The notes beneath the pieces were generated by a model, which searched no databases, was not told where the DNA came from, and worked only from the letters and a program-made list of their open reading frames with translations. 64,000 nucleotides of DNA from Alkalibacterium putridalgicola (lineage in GTDB: Bacteria; Bacillota; Bacilli; Lactobacillales; Carnobacteriaceae_A), in NCBI RefSeq assembly GCF_900109825.1, contig NZ_FOBL01000001.1, positions 1-64,000 on the forward strand, given 5' to 3'. Both the position numbers and the translations under genes were made by a program. Shown in pieces: positions 10,541-21,200 of the stretch. Position 1 is the stretch's first letter. Each line of letters starts with the position of its first letter.

Positions 10541-11497
10541 TTAAATCTGATTTATTTTGACCTTTGACAAACTTTCTTTAGCATCCAGTTCATCCTGGTC
10601 CAGTCTTTCGATCAGCTCTTCGGCAGAATTGAATTTTACTTCATCTCTCAGATAATCGACCCATTTCACTTTGACGTCCTCGCCGTATATATCTTCATTG
10701 AACTCAAAGATATGTACTTCTATGGAATAACTTGGTCGATGTCCGAATGTTGGGTTGTAACCGATCGATGCCATCCCATCCAGCCATTTTCCGTCTACCC
10801 ATAATTTAACGGCATAAACTCCGCGTTTAGGTACCATAACATAGGGGTGAGGATAGATGTTTGCAGTCGGGTATCCAAGGTCTCTTCCTCTGGCATCTCC
10901 GTGAATGACGAATCCGCTCGTTTCATAGATATAACCGAGGAGTTCATTCGCCTGTTTCAGTTTTCCTTCACTGATATACCGGCGGATACGCGTTGAACTG
11001 ATTTTATCTTCTGCATCGACTTTTTTATCCACTTTGACGATTTCAAATCGCCCTTTTGCATATACCGGCATGGTGTTCATATTCGCTTCTGCTGCTTTTC
11101 CGTAGGTATAATCAAAGCCGGCGACAACGACTTTGGCATTCCATCCAACGATATACTGATCGACAAAGTCCTGAGGAGACAAGCGGCCAAAGCGTGCAGT
11201 GAACGCCACTTCATAAAGAATATCGACATCTAAATTTCTGATGATCTCTTCTTTACGATCAAGAGGCGTCAGATACGTATGTTTATCCGGATCGAAACTG
11301 CGGTAGACAAAAGCAGGGTGCCGGTTGAACGTCATGACAGCACATTTCAGTCCTTTTTCCTTTGCTATTTCTACACCTTGGCTGATAACCGCCTGATGCC
11401 CTCGGTGTACGCCATCAAAAAAACCTAAGACCAGAACGATTTCTTCGCTGCCTATCTCTTCTTTTTTATAGGGATGATGAATTCTTCTGATATCCAT
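10541..11497 (-). CDS. ribF: Bifunctional riboflavin kinase / FAD synthetase (RibF)
   Basis: This 318-residue cytosolic enzyme phosphorylates riboflavin to FMN and adenylates FMN to FAD. The N-terminal nucleotidyltransferase domain shows GFFDGVHRGHQ and the later SSTRIRRYI segment; the C-terminal flavokinase domain shows GDARGRDLGYPTANI and the Thr-Ala-Asn/GVYAV pattern. It follows truB by a few bases, the usual truB-ribF pairing in Bacilli, and probably shares its transcript. The start at 11497 has a GGTGGTG site. Its stop is almost against the heat-shock promoter. Confidence 0.97.
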   Translation of the reverse strand: MDIRRIHHPYKKEEIGSEEIVLVLGFFDGVHRGHQAVISQGVEIAKEKGLKCAVMTFNRHPAFVYRSFDPDKHTYLTPLDRKEEIIRNLDVDILYEVAFTARFGRLSPQDFVDQYIVGWNAKVVVAGFDYTYGKAAEANMNTMPVYAKGRFEIVKVDKKVDAEDKISSTRIRRYISEGKLKQANELLGYIYETSGFVIHGDARGRDLGYPTANIYPHPYVMVPKRGVYAVKLWVDGKWLDGMASIGYNPTFGHRPSYSIEVHIFEFNEDIYGEDVKVKWVDYLRDEVKFNSAEELIERLDQDELDAKESLSKVKINQI

Positions 11498-11499
11498 CT

Positions 11500-12423
11500 T
11501 TACACCACCATTTCATTTCTCAAAACCTTTGCCGGTTTTATAAGGTCTTTCTTGGTCGGGTGGACCTTATAAATGGCTGCGGCCTTGTCCATATAATAGA
11601 AGACGATTTCGTCTTCTTTATTTTTCATATACTTCTCCCGTTCAAGACGGCTTCCGTTTTTGACCAGAAGGTATTCTTCTTTAGTCAGATCATATCTCGG
11701 CATATGAACGAGTGCACGTTCAAGCGGAAGAATGTGATCATCAATGCTGCCAGCATCGACCAGTGACTGGATCTGAGTGAGCGTCAATGCTTCTTCTCGG
11801 TCAAAGCCACTGCTTGCTTCTCTGGTCAGATCTGACATATGTGATGGAACACCCAGTTTTCTGCCGACATCGACTGCAAGGGTCCTCACATAGGTTCCTT
11901 TGCCGCATACGACCTTGAAAGAAAAAGACAATGTGGCGTTCTCCTCATCCCTCTTTACGTCGGATGTCCGGTCGAAGGAATGGATCATCACTTCTCTGGA
12001 AGGTCTGTCAATGACTTTTCCTTCTCTGGCATATTCATATAAGCGTTTGCCGTTTATCTTCACTGCGGAATACATCGGAGGTGTCTGCGTGATGACCCCA
12101 TCGAATTCGGATAATACCCTGTCGATAGACGCTTCATCGATTTCACTGCTCACAGGTTCCTTTTCAACGATCTCGCCCGAACGGTCTTCTGTCGTCGTTG
12201 AGAATCCAAGCGTGATCTCTCCGGTATAGATCTTTTCAGAATCCATCATGTATTCGATGACTTTTGTTGCTTTACCGATCGCTACTGGCAAGACTCCGTC
12301 AACATCCGGATCCAGCGTGCCGGAATGGCCGATTTTTTTCATTTTAAGTATTTTTCTTAATTTAAAAACACAATCGTGACTTGTCATGCCTCTTTCTTTC
12401 CATATAGGTAATAATCCTTCCAT
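11500..12423 (-). CDS. truB: tRNA pseudouridine-55 synthase (TruB)
   Basis: This 307-residue enzyme makes pseudouridine 55 in the T-loop of tRNAs. The catalytic motif IGHSGTLDPDVDGVLP carries the nucleophilic Asp at residue 38; the conserved YSAVKINGKRLYEYAR segment and KGTYVRTLA follow, and the protein ends with a PUA-like region. The ribosome site AAGGAGG is 5 bases from the ATG. A strong terminator lies between rbfA and truB, so truB-ribF may depend on read-through or on a promoter in the 36 bases after the hairpin. Confidence 0.97.
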   Translation of the reverse strand: MEGLLPIWKERGMTSHDCVFKLRKILKMKKIGHSGTLDPDVDGVLPVAIGKATKVIEYMMDSEKIYTGEITLGFSTTTEDRSGEIVEKEPVSSEIDEASIDRVLSEFDGVITQTPPMYSAVKINGKRLYEYAREGKVIDRPSREVMIHSFDRTSDVKRDEENATLSFSFKVVCGKGTYVRTLAVDVGRKLGVPSHMSDLTREASSGFDREEALTLTQIQSLVDAGSIDDHILPLERALVHMPRYDLTKEEYLLVKNGSRLEREKYMKNKEDEIVFYYMDKAAAIYKVHPTKKDLIKPAKVLRNEMVV

Positions 12424-12459
12424 CGTATCCTCCTTGATCTATTCCATATTAAAAATTTA

Positions 12460-12513
12460 CAAAAGAAAAGAGAATCAATGTTCACTAAACAAAGATTCTC
12501 CTCTTTTCTTTTG
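12460..12513 (-). terminator. Terminator after rbfA
   Basis: A long stem: on the minus strand CAAAAGAAAAGAG-AGAATC (12494-12513) pairs with GATTCTCTTTTCTTTTG (12460-12476), with one bulge region and a 17-base loop. It lies between rbfA and truB. Confidence 0.75.
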
Positions 12514-12547
12514 CTAAGAAAAACGACTTCAAATCTTACTTATAGAC

Positions 12548-12904
12548 TTATTCGTCTTGCTCTTCTTTTATTTTGTTCAATAACTGATCGATCTTGCTGC
12601 CGTATGCAACAGATTCGTCGCGGGCAAACGTTAATTCAGGCGTCTTATAAAGAGACAGTCGATTACCCAATTCTTTCCTGATCAGACCTGTCGCTTTTTC
12701 AAGACCCGTCTGTGTCTGATTGACGCTGTCTTTGTCGTCAGAAAGTGTGCTGTAATAGATCGTTGCCTGCTGCAGATCACCTGTAACATCAACGCCCGTT
12801 ACGGTCACACCTTCGACACGCGGATCACGGACACGCTTGCGCAGGATGTCAGTGACTTCCTTCTGTATTTCCTGTGATACTCTACCCACTCTATAGTTAG
12901 GCAT
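12548..12904 (-). CDS. rbfA: Ribosome-binding factor A (RbfA)
   Basis: This 118-residue factor binds the 30S subunit and helps 16S rRNA 5'-end maturation and cold adaptation. It is a single KH-like domain: YRVGRVSQEIQKEVTDIL at the N-terminus, then VTVTGVDVTGDLQQATIYYS and a C-terminal helix region with PELTFARDES. I chose the ATG at 12904 because AGGTG is at the right distance; a GTG three codons upstream is too close to it. It ends the rimP-nusA-infB operon. Confidence 0.95.
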   Translation of the reverse strand: MPNYRVGRVSQEIQKEVTDILRKRVRDPRVEGVTVTGVDVTGDLQQATIYYSTLSDDKDSVNQTQTGLEKATGLIRKELGNRLSLYKTPELTFARDESVAYGSKIDQLLNKIKEEQDE

Positions 12905-12933
12905 ATTATTCACCTGTCCTTAATTTCTTCGTC

Positions 12934-15366
12934 TTATTTTTTGATTTCGACCATTTCAAAGGCTTCGATAACATCATCGACTTCGATATCATTGTATCCT
13001 TCAATCGTCAGACCACATTCGTAGCCGTTTCTGACTTCTTTCGCGTCATCTTTGAAACGCTTCAGACTTGAAAGTTCGCCTTCATGCTTCACTACGCCGT
13101 TTCTGATCAGACGGATAGAACTGCTGCGCTTGATGACACCGTCTGTAACGAAGCAACCGGCGATCGTTCCGACTTTAGTTACGTCATACGTTTCACGAAC
13201 AGTAACTTGACCAGTCACTTGTTCTTCGTATTCCGGATCGAGCATACCCGTCATTGCCGCTTCGATTTCATCGATGGCATTATAGATAACATTATGCGTT
13301 CTGATATCTACTTCTTCACGGCTCGCGCTTTCTTTGGCCTGAACGGTTGGACGAACATTGAATCCGATAATGATCGCTGAACTTGCAGAGGCAAGTGTCA
13401 CGTCACTTTCGTTGATCGCTCCGACTCCTGTGTGGATAATATCGATCTTGACACCTTCGACTTCGATTTTCTCAAGACTGGCTGCTAAAGCCTCAGCTGA
13501 ACCTTGTACGTCAGCCTTGATAATAACATTAACTGACTTCAGTTCGCCTTCTTCAAGACTTTCAAACAGGTTCTCAAGTGTGACTTTATTCGTCGTTGCA
13601 CGCTGCGCTTCTGTTGCAGCAGCTGCTCTGGCTTCACCGACTTGTCTCGCTGTCTTTTCATCTTCAAAGACGACGAAGCGGTCTCCAGCTTGAGGTGTGT
13701 CGTTCAAACCAGTGATTTCAACTGGTGTGGATGGTCCTGCTTCTTTTACTCGGCGTCCCTTGTCGTTGGTCATCGTTCTCACGCGACCGAACGTATTTCC
13801 GACAACGATCGGTTCACCTTGGCGGAGTGTACCTTCTTGTACAAGCAGCGTGGCAATAGAACCTTGCGCTTTGTCTAAACGGGCTTCGATCACTGTACCG
13901 ATAGCTAGACGCTTAGAATCTGCTTTAAGTTCTTCAACTTCAGCAACAAGCAGGATCATTTCAAGCAGTTCATCCAGGTTCTGGTTGAATAAAGCTGAAA
14001 TCTGAACGAAAATCGTTTCTCCGCCCCACGCTTCTGGAATGAGACCATATTCAGTCAATTCCTGCATCACACGGTCCGGATTTGCTCCCGGCTTGTCCAC
14101 TTTATTGACTGCAACGATGATTGGTACTTCGGCAGCTTTAGCGTGGTTGATGGCTTCAACGGTTTGCGGCATGACGCCGTCATCGGCAGCAACGACGATG
14201 ATCGCAATATCCGTGACATCTGCACCGCGTGCACGCATTGTTGTGAACGCCGCGTGTCCAGGAGTATCAAGGAATGTGATCGTCTTGCCGTTCTCTTTGA
14301 CCTGGTAGGCACCGATATGCTGTGTGATCCCGCCGGCTTCGCCTTCGGTGACTTTGGTTTCACGCAGGCTGTCAAGCAAGGTCGTTTTACCGTGGTCGAC
14401 GTGCCCCATGATCGTAACAGTCGGTGGACGTGTGACCATGTTTTCTTCATTCGGTTCCTGATCAAAGAACGTATCGAAGTCAGTCAGATCGACCTGTACT
14501 TTTTCTTCTGTTTCAATGCCGTATTCAGTAGCCAGAAGTTCGATCGTGTCTTTATCCAGCGACTGGTTCTGTGTAGCCATGACACCCATCATGAAGAGTT
14601 TCTTCACGATTTCAGCCGGTTCACGGTGAAGCTTTTTCGCTAATTCAGCAATGGTCATGCCGTCAGTATATTCCAGCACGTCCGGCAGCTCTTTATGCTT
14701 ACGCGGTGTCGCAGGCGTCTGCGGCTTCTGATTCTTTCTGCCTTTGCGTCTTCTAGCACCGGCAGGTCCGCCATGGATCCCTCTGTGCTGTCTGGAGTTA
14801 CGTCTGCGTTTGTTTTCAAATGACTGTTTCTGCTTCTCATCAGTCGTACGCTTCGGCAATTCCGGCGTCTGGCTCTTGCTGGCCTTAGGCGCTGCTTTTT
14901 TTGTAGTGTTTTTTGGTTGAGATGACGTTTTTTTATTATTTATATTCTTTTTTCCTTTACTGTGTTGAGAATTTTTCTCATTATTTTTGTTTGACTGGTT
15001 AGACTGGGATGTTTGTTTTGCTTTGTTAGCCGGTTTGGACTGACTATTTTGACGCTGATTCGTATTTTGACGCGCGTCGCGTTTGCCGGCCGGTTTTTTT
15101 GAGTCACTCGACTGCTTTGCCGGCTTGTTCTGTTTCGGCTGACCCTGTTTTTTAGACTGGCTCTCTTGCTTAGCCGGTGTCTCTTTTTTCGTGTCCTTTT
15201 TAGTCTCTTTCTGGCTGAAAGCTTTCTTCAGTTCTCTGACCTCGTTGTCTTCCATCGACGTCATATGACTGCTGTAGTTGAATCCCATGTCTTTTGCTTT
15301 ATCCAACACGTCTTTGCTAGCCATGTTGTTTTCTTTTGCGAATTCATAGACTCTCTTTTTGCCCAT
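12934..15366 (-). CDS. infB: Translation initiation factor IF-2 (InfB)
   Basis: This 810-residue GTPase places initiator tRNA on the 30S subunit. Residues 1-50 are the IF2N domain. Residues 55-215 are a long, very basic low-complexity linker full of Lys, Gln, Ser and Asn (for example [19 protein letters not shown]), typical of Gram-positive IF-2. A second IF2N-like segment ([20 protein letters not shown]) follows, and then the G domain with GHVDHGKTT near residue 320, DTPGHAAF and NKVDKP. Domains II-IV complete the protein. The operon position after ylxQ and before rbfA is the standard one. Confidence 0.98.
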   Translation of the reverse strand: MGKKRVYEFAKENNMASKDVLDKAKDMGFNYSSHMTSMEDNEVRELKKAFSQKETKKDTKKETPAKQESQSKKQGQPKQNKPAKQSSDSKKPAGKRDARQNTNQRQNSQSKPANKAKQTSQSNQSNKNNEKNSQHSKGKKNINNKKTSSQPKNTTKKAAPKASKSQTPELPKRTTDEKQKQSFENKRRRNSRQHRGIHGGPAGARRRKGRKNQKPQTPATPRKHKELPDVLEYTDGMTIAELAKKLHREPAEIVKKLFMMGVMATQNQSLDKDTIELLATEYGIETEEKVQVDLTDFDTFFDQEPNEENMVTRPPTVTIMGHVDHGKTTLLDSLRETKVTEGEAGGITQHIGAYQVKENGKTITFLDTPGHAAFTTMRARGADVTDIAIIVVAADDGVMPQTVEAINHAKAAEVPIIVAVNKVDKPGANPDRVMQELTEYGLIPEAWGGETIFVQISALFNQNLDELLEMILLVAEVEELKADSKRLAIGTVIEARLDKAQGSIATLLVQEGTLRQGEPIVVGNTFGRVRTMTNDKGRRVKEAGPSTPVEITGLNDTPQAGDRFVVFEDEKTARQVGEARAAAATEAQRATTNKVTLENLFESLEEGELKSVNVIIKADVQGSAEALAASLEKIEVEGVKIDIIHTGVGAINESDVTLASASSAIIIGFNVRPTVQAKESASREEVDIRTHNVIYNAIDEIEAAMTGMLDPEYEEQVTGQVTVRETYDVTKVGTIAGCFVTDGVIKRSSSIRLIRNGVVKHEGELSSLKRFKDDAKEVRNGYECGLTIEGYNDIEVDDVIEAFEMVEIKK

Positions 15367-15388
15367 ATAATCACCTTCCCGTTCTTAA

Positions 15389-15688
15389 TTAGAGCAATTT
15401 TTGAAGGGAATGCTTGAAACCATCATCCATGAGGGCACATACTGTCCGGTCCTTCCCCAAAGCATGAGAGATCTGTTCCCGCGTAAATGCTGTTACGAGG
15501 GGCACATCATAATACTCACACTTATTCAAAAATTGTTTTGACGTATTGTCGCTTGCGTCAGACGCAAGACAGACGATCTTCGCCTTGTTCGATCTTACGG
15601 ATTGAAGAACTAATGCTTCACCTGAAATCAGTTTGCCAGCACGCTGCGCTAATCCTAAAAGATTCAAACCTCGTTCTTTATTGTTCAT
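15389..15688 (-). CDS. L7Ae-family RNA-binding protein (YlxQ-like)
   Basis: This 99-residue protein belongs to the L7Ae/L30e/Gadd45 family. The N-terminus NLLGLAQRAGKLISGE is the family signature, and VCLASDASDNTSKQ and CEYYDVPLV follow. Relatives bind kink-turn RNA; the precise job of YlxQ is not settled. I place the start at 15688; it overlaps the end of ylxR by 11 bases, which suggests coupled translation. A longer reading upstream has no ribosome site. It sits in its usual place between ylxR and infB. Confidence 0.9.
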   Translation of the reverse strand: MNNKERGLNLLGLAQRAGKLISGEALVLQSVRSNKAKIVCLASDASDNTSKQFLNKCEYYDVPLVTAFTREQISHALGKDRTVCALMDDGFKHSLQKLL

Positions 15689-15974
15689 TTTCGATTTCCA
15701 TTCTTGCCTGCTTGTATTCAATGTAGTCGACGAGTTCGTCATAGAAAGAATCATCGACCTGTGCATTGAGTGCCTGGTCAAGGCTTTTCTTTTTCTTTGC
15801 TTTTTTCACGAGTTCAGTGTCAAGGGAAACATAAGCCCCGCGTCCGTTTTTCTTGCCTGTCGGATCGATGGAAACTTCTCCCTCTTTGTTTCTGACGATG
15901 CGGACCATTTCTTTCTTTGGTTTCATTTCGCCAGAGACAACACATTTTCTCATAGGTATCTTACGCTTCTGCAT
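15678..15974 (-). CDS. ylxR: YlxR / RnpM family RNA-binding protein (DUF448)
   Basis: This 98-residue basic protein has the family hallmarks RKIPMRKCVVSGE near the N-terminus and the GRGAYVS motif around residues 44-50. Members have been linked to RNase P regulation and nucleoid-associated functions in other Firmicutes. The C-terminal 25 residues are more acidic than in most relatives (VDDSFYDELVDYIEY). It is between nusA and ylxQ in the standard operon. Confidence 0.93.
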   Translation of the reverse strand: MQKRKIPMRKCVVSGEMKPKKEMVRIVRNKEGEVSIDPTGKKNGRGAYVSLDTELVKKAKKKKSLDQALNAQVDDSFYDELVDYIEYKQARMEIENEQ

Positions 15975-16000
15975 AATTCCCCACCTTATTCAGCTTTATA

Positions 16001-17536
16001 TTATTTTCCAATCGTTTCATCATCTGAGAAGGTCGTCTCCTGATTCTCCGGGAATCTTCTTTCCTCGTTATCAGTAAACGGCGGTTCGCCTTGTCCACCG
16101 CTTGTAGGTGTCGGCTCATCGTCTTCTGAAAAAGTCGCTTCTTCAACTTCTTCCATTGACGCTTCATAACCTTCTTCTTCGCCCATGCCGTCTCTTTCTT
16201 CTGCGAATTCGATCAAGTCTTCGGTATCATTGGGATCAAGTTCGCCGGTCTGAAAGTCTGTTTCCATGACTGGTTCTCCAGGCTGTCTGTCCATCTGATT
16301 ACTGTCTTCGGCTAATACAGTTGAATCTGCATCATCCGATACATTGTCATCATTGTAGGCTTTTACATCTGTAGATTCGTCATCTTCAAATAGTGAAGGT
16401 GCCTCAGAGATCGATTCAAGGTCATTCGCTGCATCCGCATCGTTTTCACTCAACGCTTCAAAGAATGAATCATCTTTCAATTCATCAGACTCTTCCGCCA
16501 GAGCTTCCATGTCGGATTCAGATTTGATATCGATCTTGAATCCTGTCAGTTTCGCTGCCAGACGCACATTTTGACCGCGCTTGCCGATCGCCAGCGACAG
16601 CTGATAATCCGGAACGACGATGACGCAGGAGTGCTGGTCTTCGTCAAACTGAACATCAACGACTTGCGCTGGATTCAGAGCATTCTTGATGTAGACTGAA
16701 GGATCTTTGTCCCATTCAACGATATCCATGTTCTCACCGTTCAGCTCGTTTACAATAGCTTGTACACGTGAGCCTCTTGGCCCGACACAGGTACCGACCG
16801 GATCAACGTTCTCATCACGGGAGAAGACAGCGATCTTGGAACGGTCGCCGGCTTCACGGGCGATCGACACGATTTCAACGATGCCATCATATATCTCCGG
16901 CACTTCCTGTTCAAACAGACGTTTGATCAGGTTAGGATGTGTACGGCTGACAAAAACCTGCGGGCCTTTCGTCGAGTTTTCGACCTTGCTGACGTAGACT
17001 TTGATGCGGTCATGCGTTTCATAGGTTTCATTCTCGATCTGGTCACGCTTGGACAGAACGGCTTCAACTTTACCTAGGTTGATGTAGATGAACTTGTTGT
17101 CCTGTCGTTCTACTGTCCCAGTCATCAGGTCGTCTTCATACTGAATGTATTCATTGTATATGATCGAGCGTTCAGCTTCTCTCATACGTTGCATGATGAC
17201 CTGCTTGGCCGTCTGAGCAGCAATACGTCCGAAGTTGTTCGGCGTGACTTCGAATTTGATCTTGTCTCCGATTTCATACGCTTTTTTGCGTTCACGCGCT
17301 TCTTCCAAGCTGATCTCAAGCTGTGAGTCATAGACATCTTCAACGACTTCCTTGACCTGATAAACAGTGATCGAGCCTTTCTTCTCATTGAAATCGACTT
17401 CAACGTTCTGAGACGTCCCATAATTGCGCTTATACGCTGATACAAGGGCAGCTTCAAGTGCATCGATAACAACCTCTTTAGAAATACCCTTTTCTTTTTC
17501 TAAAGTCTCAAGAGCAGATATTAATTCTTTACTCAT
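16001..17536 (-). CDS. nusA: Transcription factor NusA with a long acidic C-terminal extension
   Basis: NusA modulates pausing, termination and antitermination. Residues 1-125 are the RNA-polymerase-binding domain, followed by S1 (TGTVERQDNKFIYINLGK), KH1 (DPVGTCVGPRGSRVQAI) and KH2 (LAIGKRGQNVRLAAKLTG). I chose the start at 17536 because AAAGGAGT precedes it. The length of 511 residues exceeds the roughly 350-400 usual in this group. From about residue 360 the chain becomes an extremely acidic low-complexity tail of about 150 residues (Asp, Glu, Ser, Thr, Pro), without a clear domain. The gene is in the rimP-nusA-ylxR-ylxQ-infB-rbfA operon. Confidence 0.97.
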   Translation of the reverse strand: MSKELISALETLEKEKGISKEVVIDALEAALVSAYKRNYGTSQNVEVDFNEKKGSITVYQVKEVVEDVYDSQLEISLEEARERKKAYEIGDKIKFEVTPNNFGRIAAQTAKQVIMQRMREAERSIIYNEYIQYEDDLMTGTVERQDNKFIYINLGKVEAVLSKRDQIENETYETHDRIKVYVSKVENSTKGPQVFVSRTHPNLIKRLFEQEVPEIYDGIVEIVSIAREAGDRSKIAVFSRDENVDPVGTCVGPRGSRVQAIVNELNGENMDIVEWDKDPSVYIKNALNPAQVVDVQFDEDQHSCVIVVPDYQLSLAIGKRGQNVRLAAKLTGFKIDIKSESDMEALAEESDELKDDSFFEALSENDADAANDLESISEAPSLFEDDESTDVKAYNDDNVSDDADSTVLAEDSNQMDRQPGEPVMETDFQTGELDPNDTEDLIEFAEERDGMGEEEGYEASMEEVEEATFSEDDEPTPTSGGQGEPPFTDNEERRFPENQETTFSDDETIGK

Positions 17537-17576
17537 ATTTTTACTCCTTTTAATCATTTCCTGACGCAGTGTGGAT

Positions 17577-18053
17577 TTAAAATTCGATAGCTAATCGAGC
17601 CTTAGCTATGTGTTTCTTTTCGATCTCCAAATCTTTACGTCTGGTCTTATCTTTGATGGTCAATATGATATGACTGTCGTGCCACTCTTTCAGTGTGCCT
17701 TCATAGGCATTCTGGCCATTTATTTCACCATGTAACTTGACATGGATATACTGACCCACTGCGTTTTTCATATCTTCGTCTGAACGAAGCGGTCTTTCAG
17801 CACCTGGAGAAGAGACTTCCAGATAATAAGCATGAGGGATCGGGTCTGGTTCGATCGCATCCAACATTTCTCCAACTTTTTCACTGAACAGAGCACAATC
17901 ATCCAGATCTACGCCGTTTGCTTTATCGATATATAAACGTAAAAACCAGTTTTTACCTTCTTTTACATACTCGACATCGACTAGCTCATACCCAAGGTCT
18001 GCTGCCACAGGTCGAGATAATTCTTTCACTTTTTCCACTGTATTCAACGACAT
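17577..18053 (-). CDS. rimP: Ribosome maturation factor RimP
   Basis: This 158-residue protein assists 30S assembly. It shows the N-terminal domain (LGYELVDVEYVKEGKNWFLRLYIDK), the DLDDCALFSEKVGE segment, the family motif YYLEVSSPGAERPL, and a C-terminal SH3-like barrel. The ATG at 18053 is preferred because the GAGAGGAG site is at the right distance; a GTG two codons earlier is too close. It is the first gene of the nusA-infB operon, and a terminator-like hairpin lies in its leader. Confidence 0.95.
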   Translation of the reverse strand: MSLNTVEKVKELSRPVAADLGYELVDVEYVKEGKNWFLRLYIDKANGVDLDDCALFSEKVGEMLDAIEPDPIPHAYYLEVSSPGAERPLRSDEDMKNAVGQYIHVKLHGEINGQNAYEGTLKEWHDSHIILTIKDKTRRKDLEIEKKHIAKARLAIEF

Positions 18054-18107
18054 CTTCACTCCTCTCAGACATACTGTCCGGTTAATTTCTTTTTAAATAA
18101 AGGCTGT

Positions 18108-18138
18108 GAAAAAGAGTGAGCGGATTCGCTCACTCTTT
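18108..18138 (-). terminator. Terminator downstream of polC, inside the rimP leader
   Basis: A perfect 12-bp stem AAAGAGTGAGCG (18111-18122) / CGCTCACTCTTT (18127-18138) with a 4-base loop, followed on the minus strand by a T-run. It ends polC. It also lies downstream of a good promoter at 18168-18196, so it could act as an attenuator for rimP-nusA. Confidence 0.85.
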
Positions 18139-18167
18139 CCTCAGTCTATCTCGCTCGATTCGTTATC

Positions 18168-18196
18168 AGTGTACCATAGATACGACGCTGTCGCAA
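18168..18196 (-). promoter_or_regulatory. Promoter of the rimP-nusA-infB operon
   Basis: On the minus strand TTGCGA (18191-18196), 17 bases, TACACT (18168-18173). It lies just after the polC stop and before the hairpin at 18108-18138. Confidence 0.6.
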
Positions 18197-18212
18197 CTTT
18201 GACACTTTTACA

Positions 18213-21200
18213 TTACAAATCAAATAACGATAATTGATTCTCATCAGGCAGGCCTACCAGCGCCTGATTGGTTTCCAGGTATTCCATGACTGTTTTAGAG
18301 ACTTTCCCTCTTCTGGATAAGTCCTCTTTAGACAAGAAAGGTCCGTCTTTTCTGGCTTCCACGATAGCATTGGCCACACTTCCACCAAGCGAAGGGACAG
18401 CTCTGAACGGTGCCAGCAGGGCATCGTCCTGGATCAGAAAATCTTTCGCGTCCGATTCATCGATGTTGACCATCTTGAATGAAAAACCGCGTTCGACCAT
18501 TTCATTCGCTATTTCAAGCACAGTTAAAAGGTTCTTCTCTTTCGTCGATGCATCCATGCCTTTAGCGGTGATTTCCTTCATACAAGCTTTGATGCCTTCT
18601 TTCCCTTTGGACATGGCTTCCAGGTCGAAGTCACTGGCCCGAATCGAAAAGTAAGCCGCGTAATAATATAAAGGATGGTGCACTTTAAAGTAGGCCACAC
18701 GCAGAGCCATAAGGATATAGGCAGCGGCATGGGCTTTAGGGAACATGTACTTGATTTTCAGACAGGAAGCGATATACCATTCCGGGACGTCATTGTTTCG
18801 CATTTCTTTCTGCCAGTCATCAGGGATCCCGCGACCTTTTCTGACATATTCCATGATCTGAAAGGCCAGACCGTCTTCCAATCCCTTATGCTGCAGATAG
18901 ATCATGATGTCATCTCGACACCCGATAACTTCCGACAAGGGGATATTGTGCTGTCTGATCAGTTCTTCAGCATTCCCAAGCCATACATCGGTCCCGTGAG
19001 ACAAACCTGAGATCTGGAGCAGTTCCGCAAAGGTCGTCGGTTTCGTCTGTTCCAGCATCTGACGAACGAAACGCGTACCGAACTCGGGGACGCCTAACGT
19101 TCCGGTTTTTGAGAAGATCTGCTCTTCTGTAACGCCCAAAACTTCTGTCCCGCTGAACAGTTTCATGACATCCGGATCATTGACCGGGATGTCTAATGGA
19201 TCGATCCCCGATAAGTCCTGGAGCATACGGATCATACTCGGATCATCGTGACCCAGGATATCCAGTTTCAGGACATTGTCATGGATCGAGTGGAAGTCAA
19301 AGTGGGTCGTTTTCCATTCGGACTCCTGATCGTCCGCGGGGAACTGGATCGGAGAGAAATCATAGACATCCATATAGTCCGGGATAACGATGATCCCGCC
19401 CGGATGCTGGCCTGTCGTCCGTTTGACACCAGTCAGACCTTTGGACAACCGGTCCACTTCAGCCGAACGGTAATTCAGCTGATGGTCGCGTTCGTAGCCT
19501 TTGACGAAGCCGAATGCTGTCCGGTCGGCAATGGTACCGATCGTGCCGGCACGATAAACATACTCTTCTCCAAACAGTTCCTTCGTATACAAGTGGGCTC
19601 TCGCCTGGTATTCACCGGAGAAGTTCAGATCGATATCGGGAACTTTGTCTCCATTAAAGCCCAGGAATGTCTCAAAGGGAATGTCCTGACCATCTCTGTA
19701 TAAAGACTCTCCACACTTGGGACAGGCTTTTTCAGGGAGATCGAAACCGGAGCCGTATTCACCGTTCGTAAAGAATTCAGAGTGCTTACATCCAATACAG
19801 CGGTAATGCGGCGGCATGGGATTGACTTCGGTGATCCCTGTCAGGGTAGCGACCAGACTGGAGCCGACCGACCCCCTGGAACCAACCAGATAGCCGTCTT
19901 CCACACTTTTATGCACCAGTTTCTGAGAAATCAGGTAAATAACCGAGAAGCCATTCCCGATGATACTGTCGAGTTCCTTCTCGATCCTGGCTTCGATGAT
20001 TTCCGGTAGATTTTCACCATACAGTTCATGCGCCTTATCGTAGCTCATTTTACGGATCTCTTCTTCGGACCCTTCCATTTTCGGCGTGTACAGGTCCTGT
20101 TTCACAGGTGTGATATCATCCGTGACACTGTCGACAAATTCATTCGGATTGGTGATCACCACTTCTTCTGCTGTTTCCTCGCCTAAAAAGGCCAGGCTTT
20201 CCATCATTTCATCCGTGGTCCGGAAATACACCGGCGGATTCTTATGCTGGCTGACATGCGATTTATTTTGTGTTTCAAGCAGGATATCGCGGTAGACACC
20301 GTCTTCCGGGTTCACGAAATGCACGTTTCCGGTCGCGATGACCTTTTTGTCCAGTTCTTTACCCAGCTTCACGATATTTGTGATGATGTCTTCCAGGTCA
20401 TCTTTATTTCTGACCAGTTCGCGGTTGATGAGATTCAAATAGGCTTCTTTAGGCATGATTTCAAGGTAATCGTAATAAGCAGCTTTCTTTTTGGCTTCTT
20501 CATACCCGCGCTGCATCATGGCTTCAAAGACTTCGCCCTGTGCACAACCGGATCCTATGATCAGACCTTCTCTGTACTTGTCCAAAAATGACCGCGGTAC
20601 CCGAGGCACCCGGTAGAAATAATCGACCAGCGAACCGGAAATTAGCTTGAACAGGTTTTTGAGCCCGGCCTGATCTTTTGCCCAGATCGTGACGTGACTG
20701 GGACGAGATTTTTTATAAGCATCTCCCCCGCCCATATATTGGTTCAGTTCACTGTGGCGTTCGATATTATATTCTTTCTTTGCCATTTTCACAAAGATCC
20801 AGAGCAGCTGTCCCGTCGTCTGTGAATCGTAAATGGCCCGGTGATGCTGTTCCAGATTCACTTTGAATTTTTTCGCAAGGGTGTTCAGGCGGTGACTTTT
20901 AAAGGTCGGATTGATGAAGCGTGAAAATTCAAGGGTATCGATGACCGGCAGTTCAGACATCGGCATATCATGCTTTTTATAGGCGGTGTTCAAAAAGCCC
21001 ATATCAAAGGTTGCGTTATGGGCAACTAGAATGCTGCCTTCTGAAAAGGCCTTGAACTGTTCCAGCACGTCTTTTTCCGATTTCGACCCGCGGACCATTT
21101 CATCCGTGATCCCTGTCAGATTGATAGTCGTATTCGATAAACGATGTCCAGGATCGATGAATTCCTGAAACTCTGCCACCACGTTCCCTTTATGCATCTT

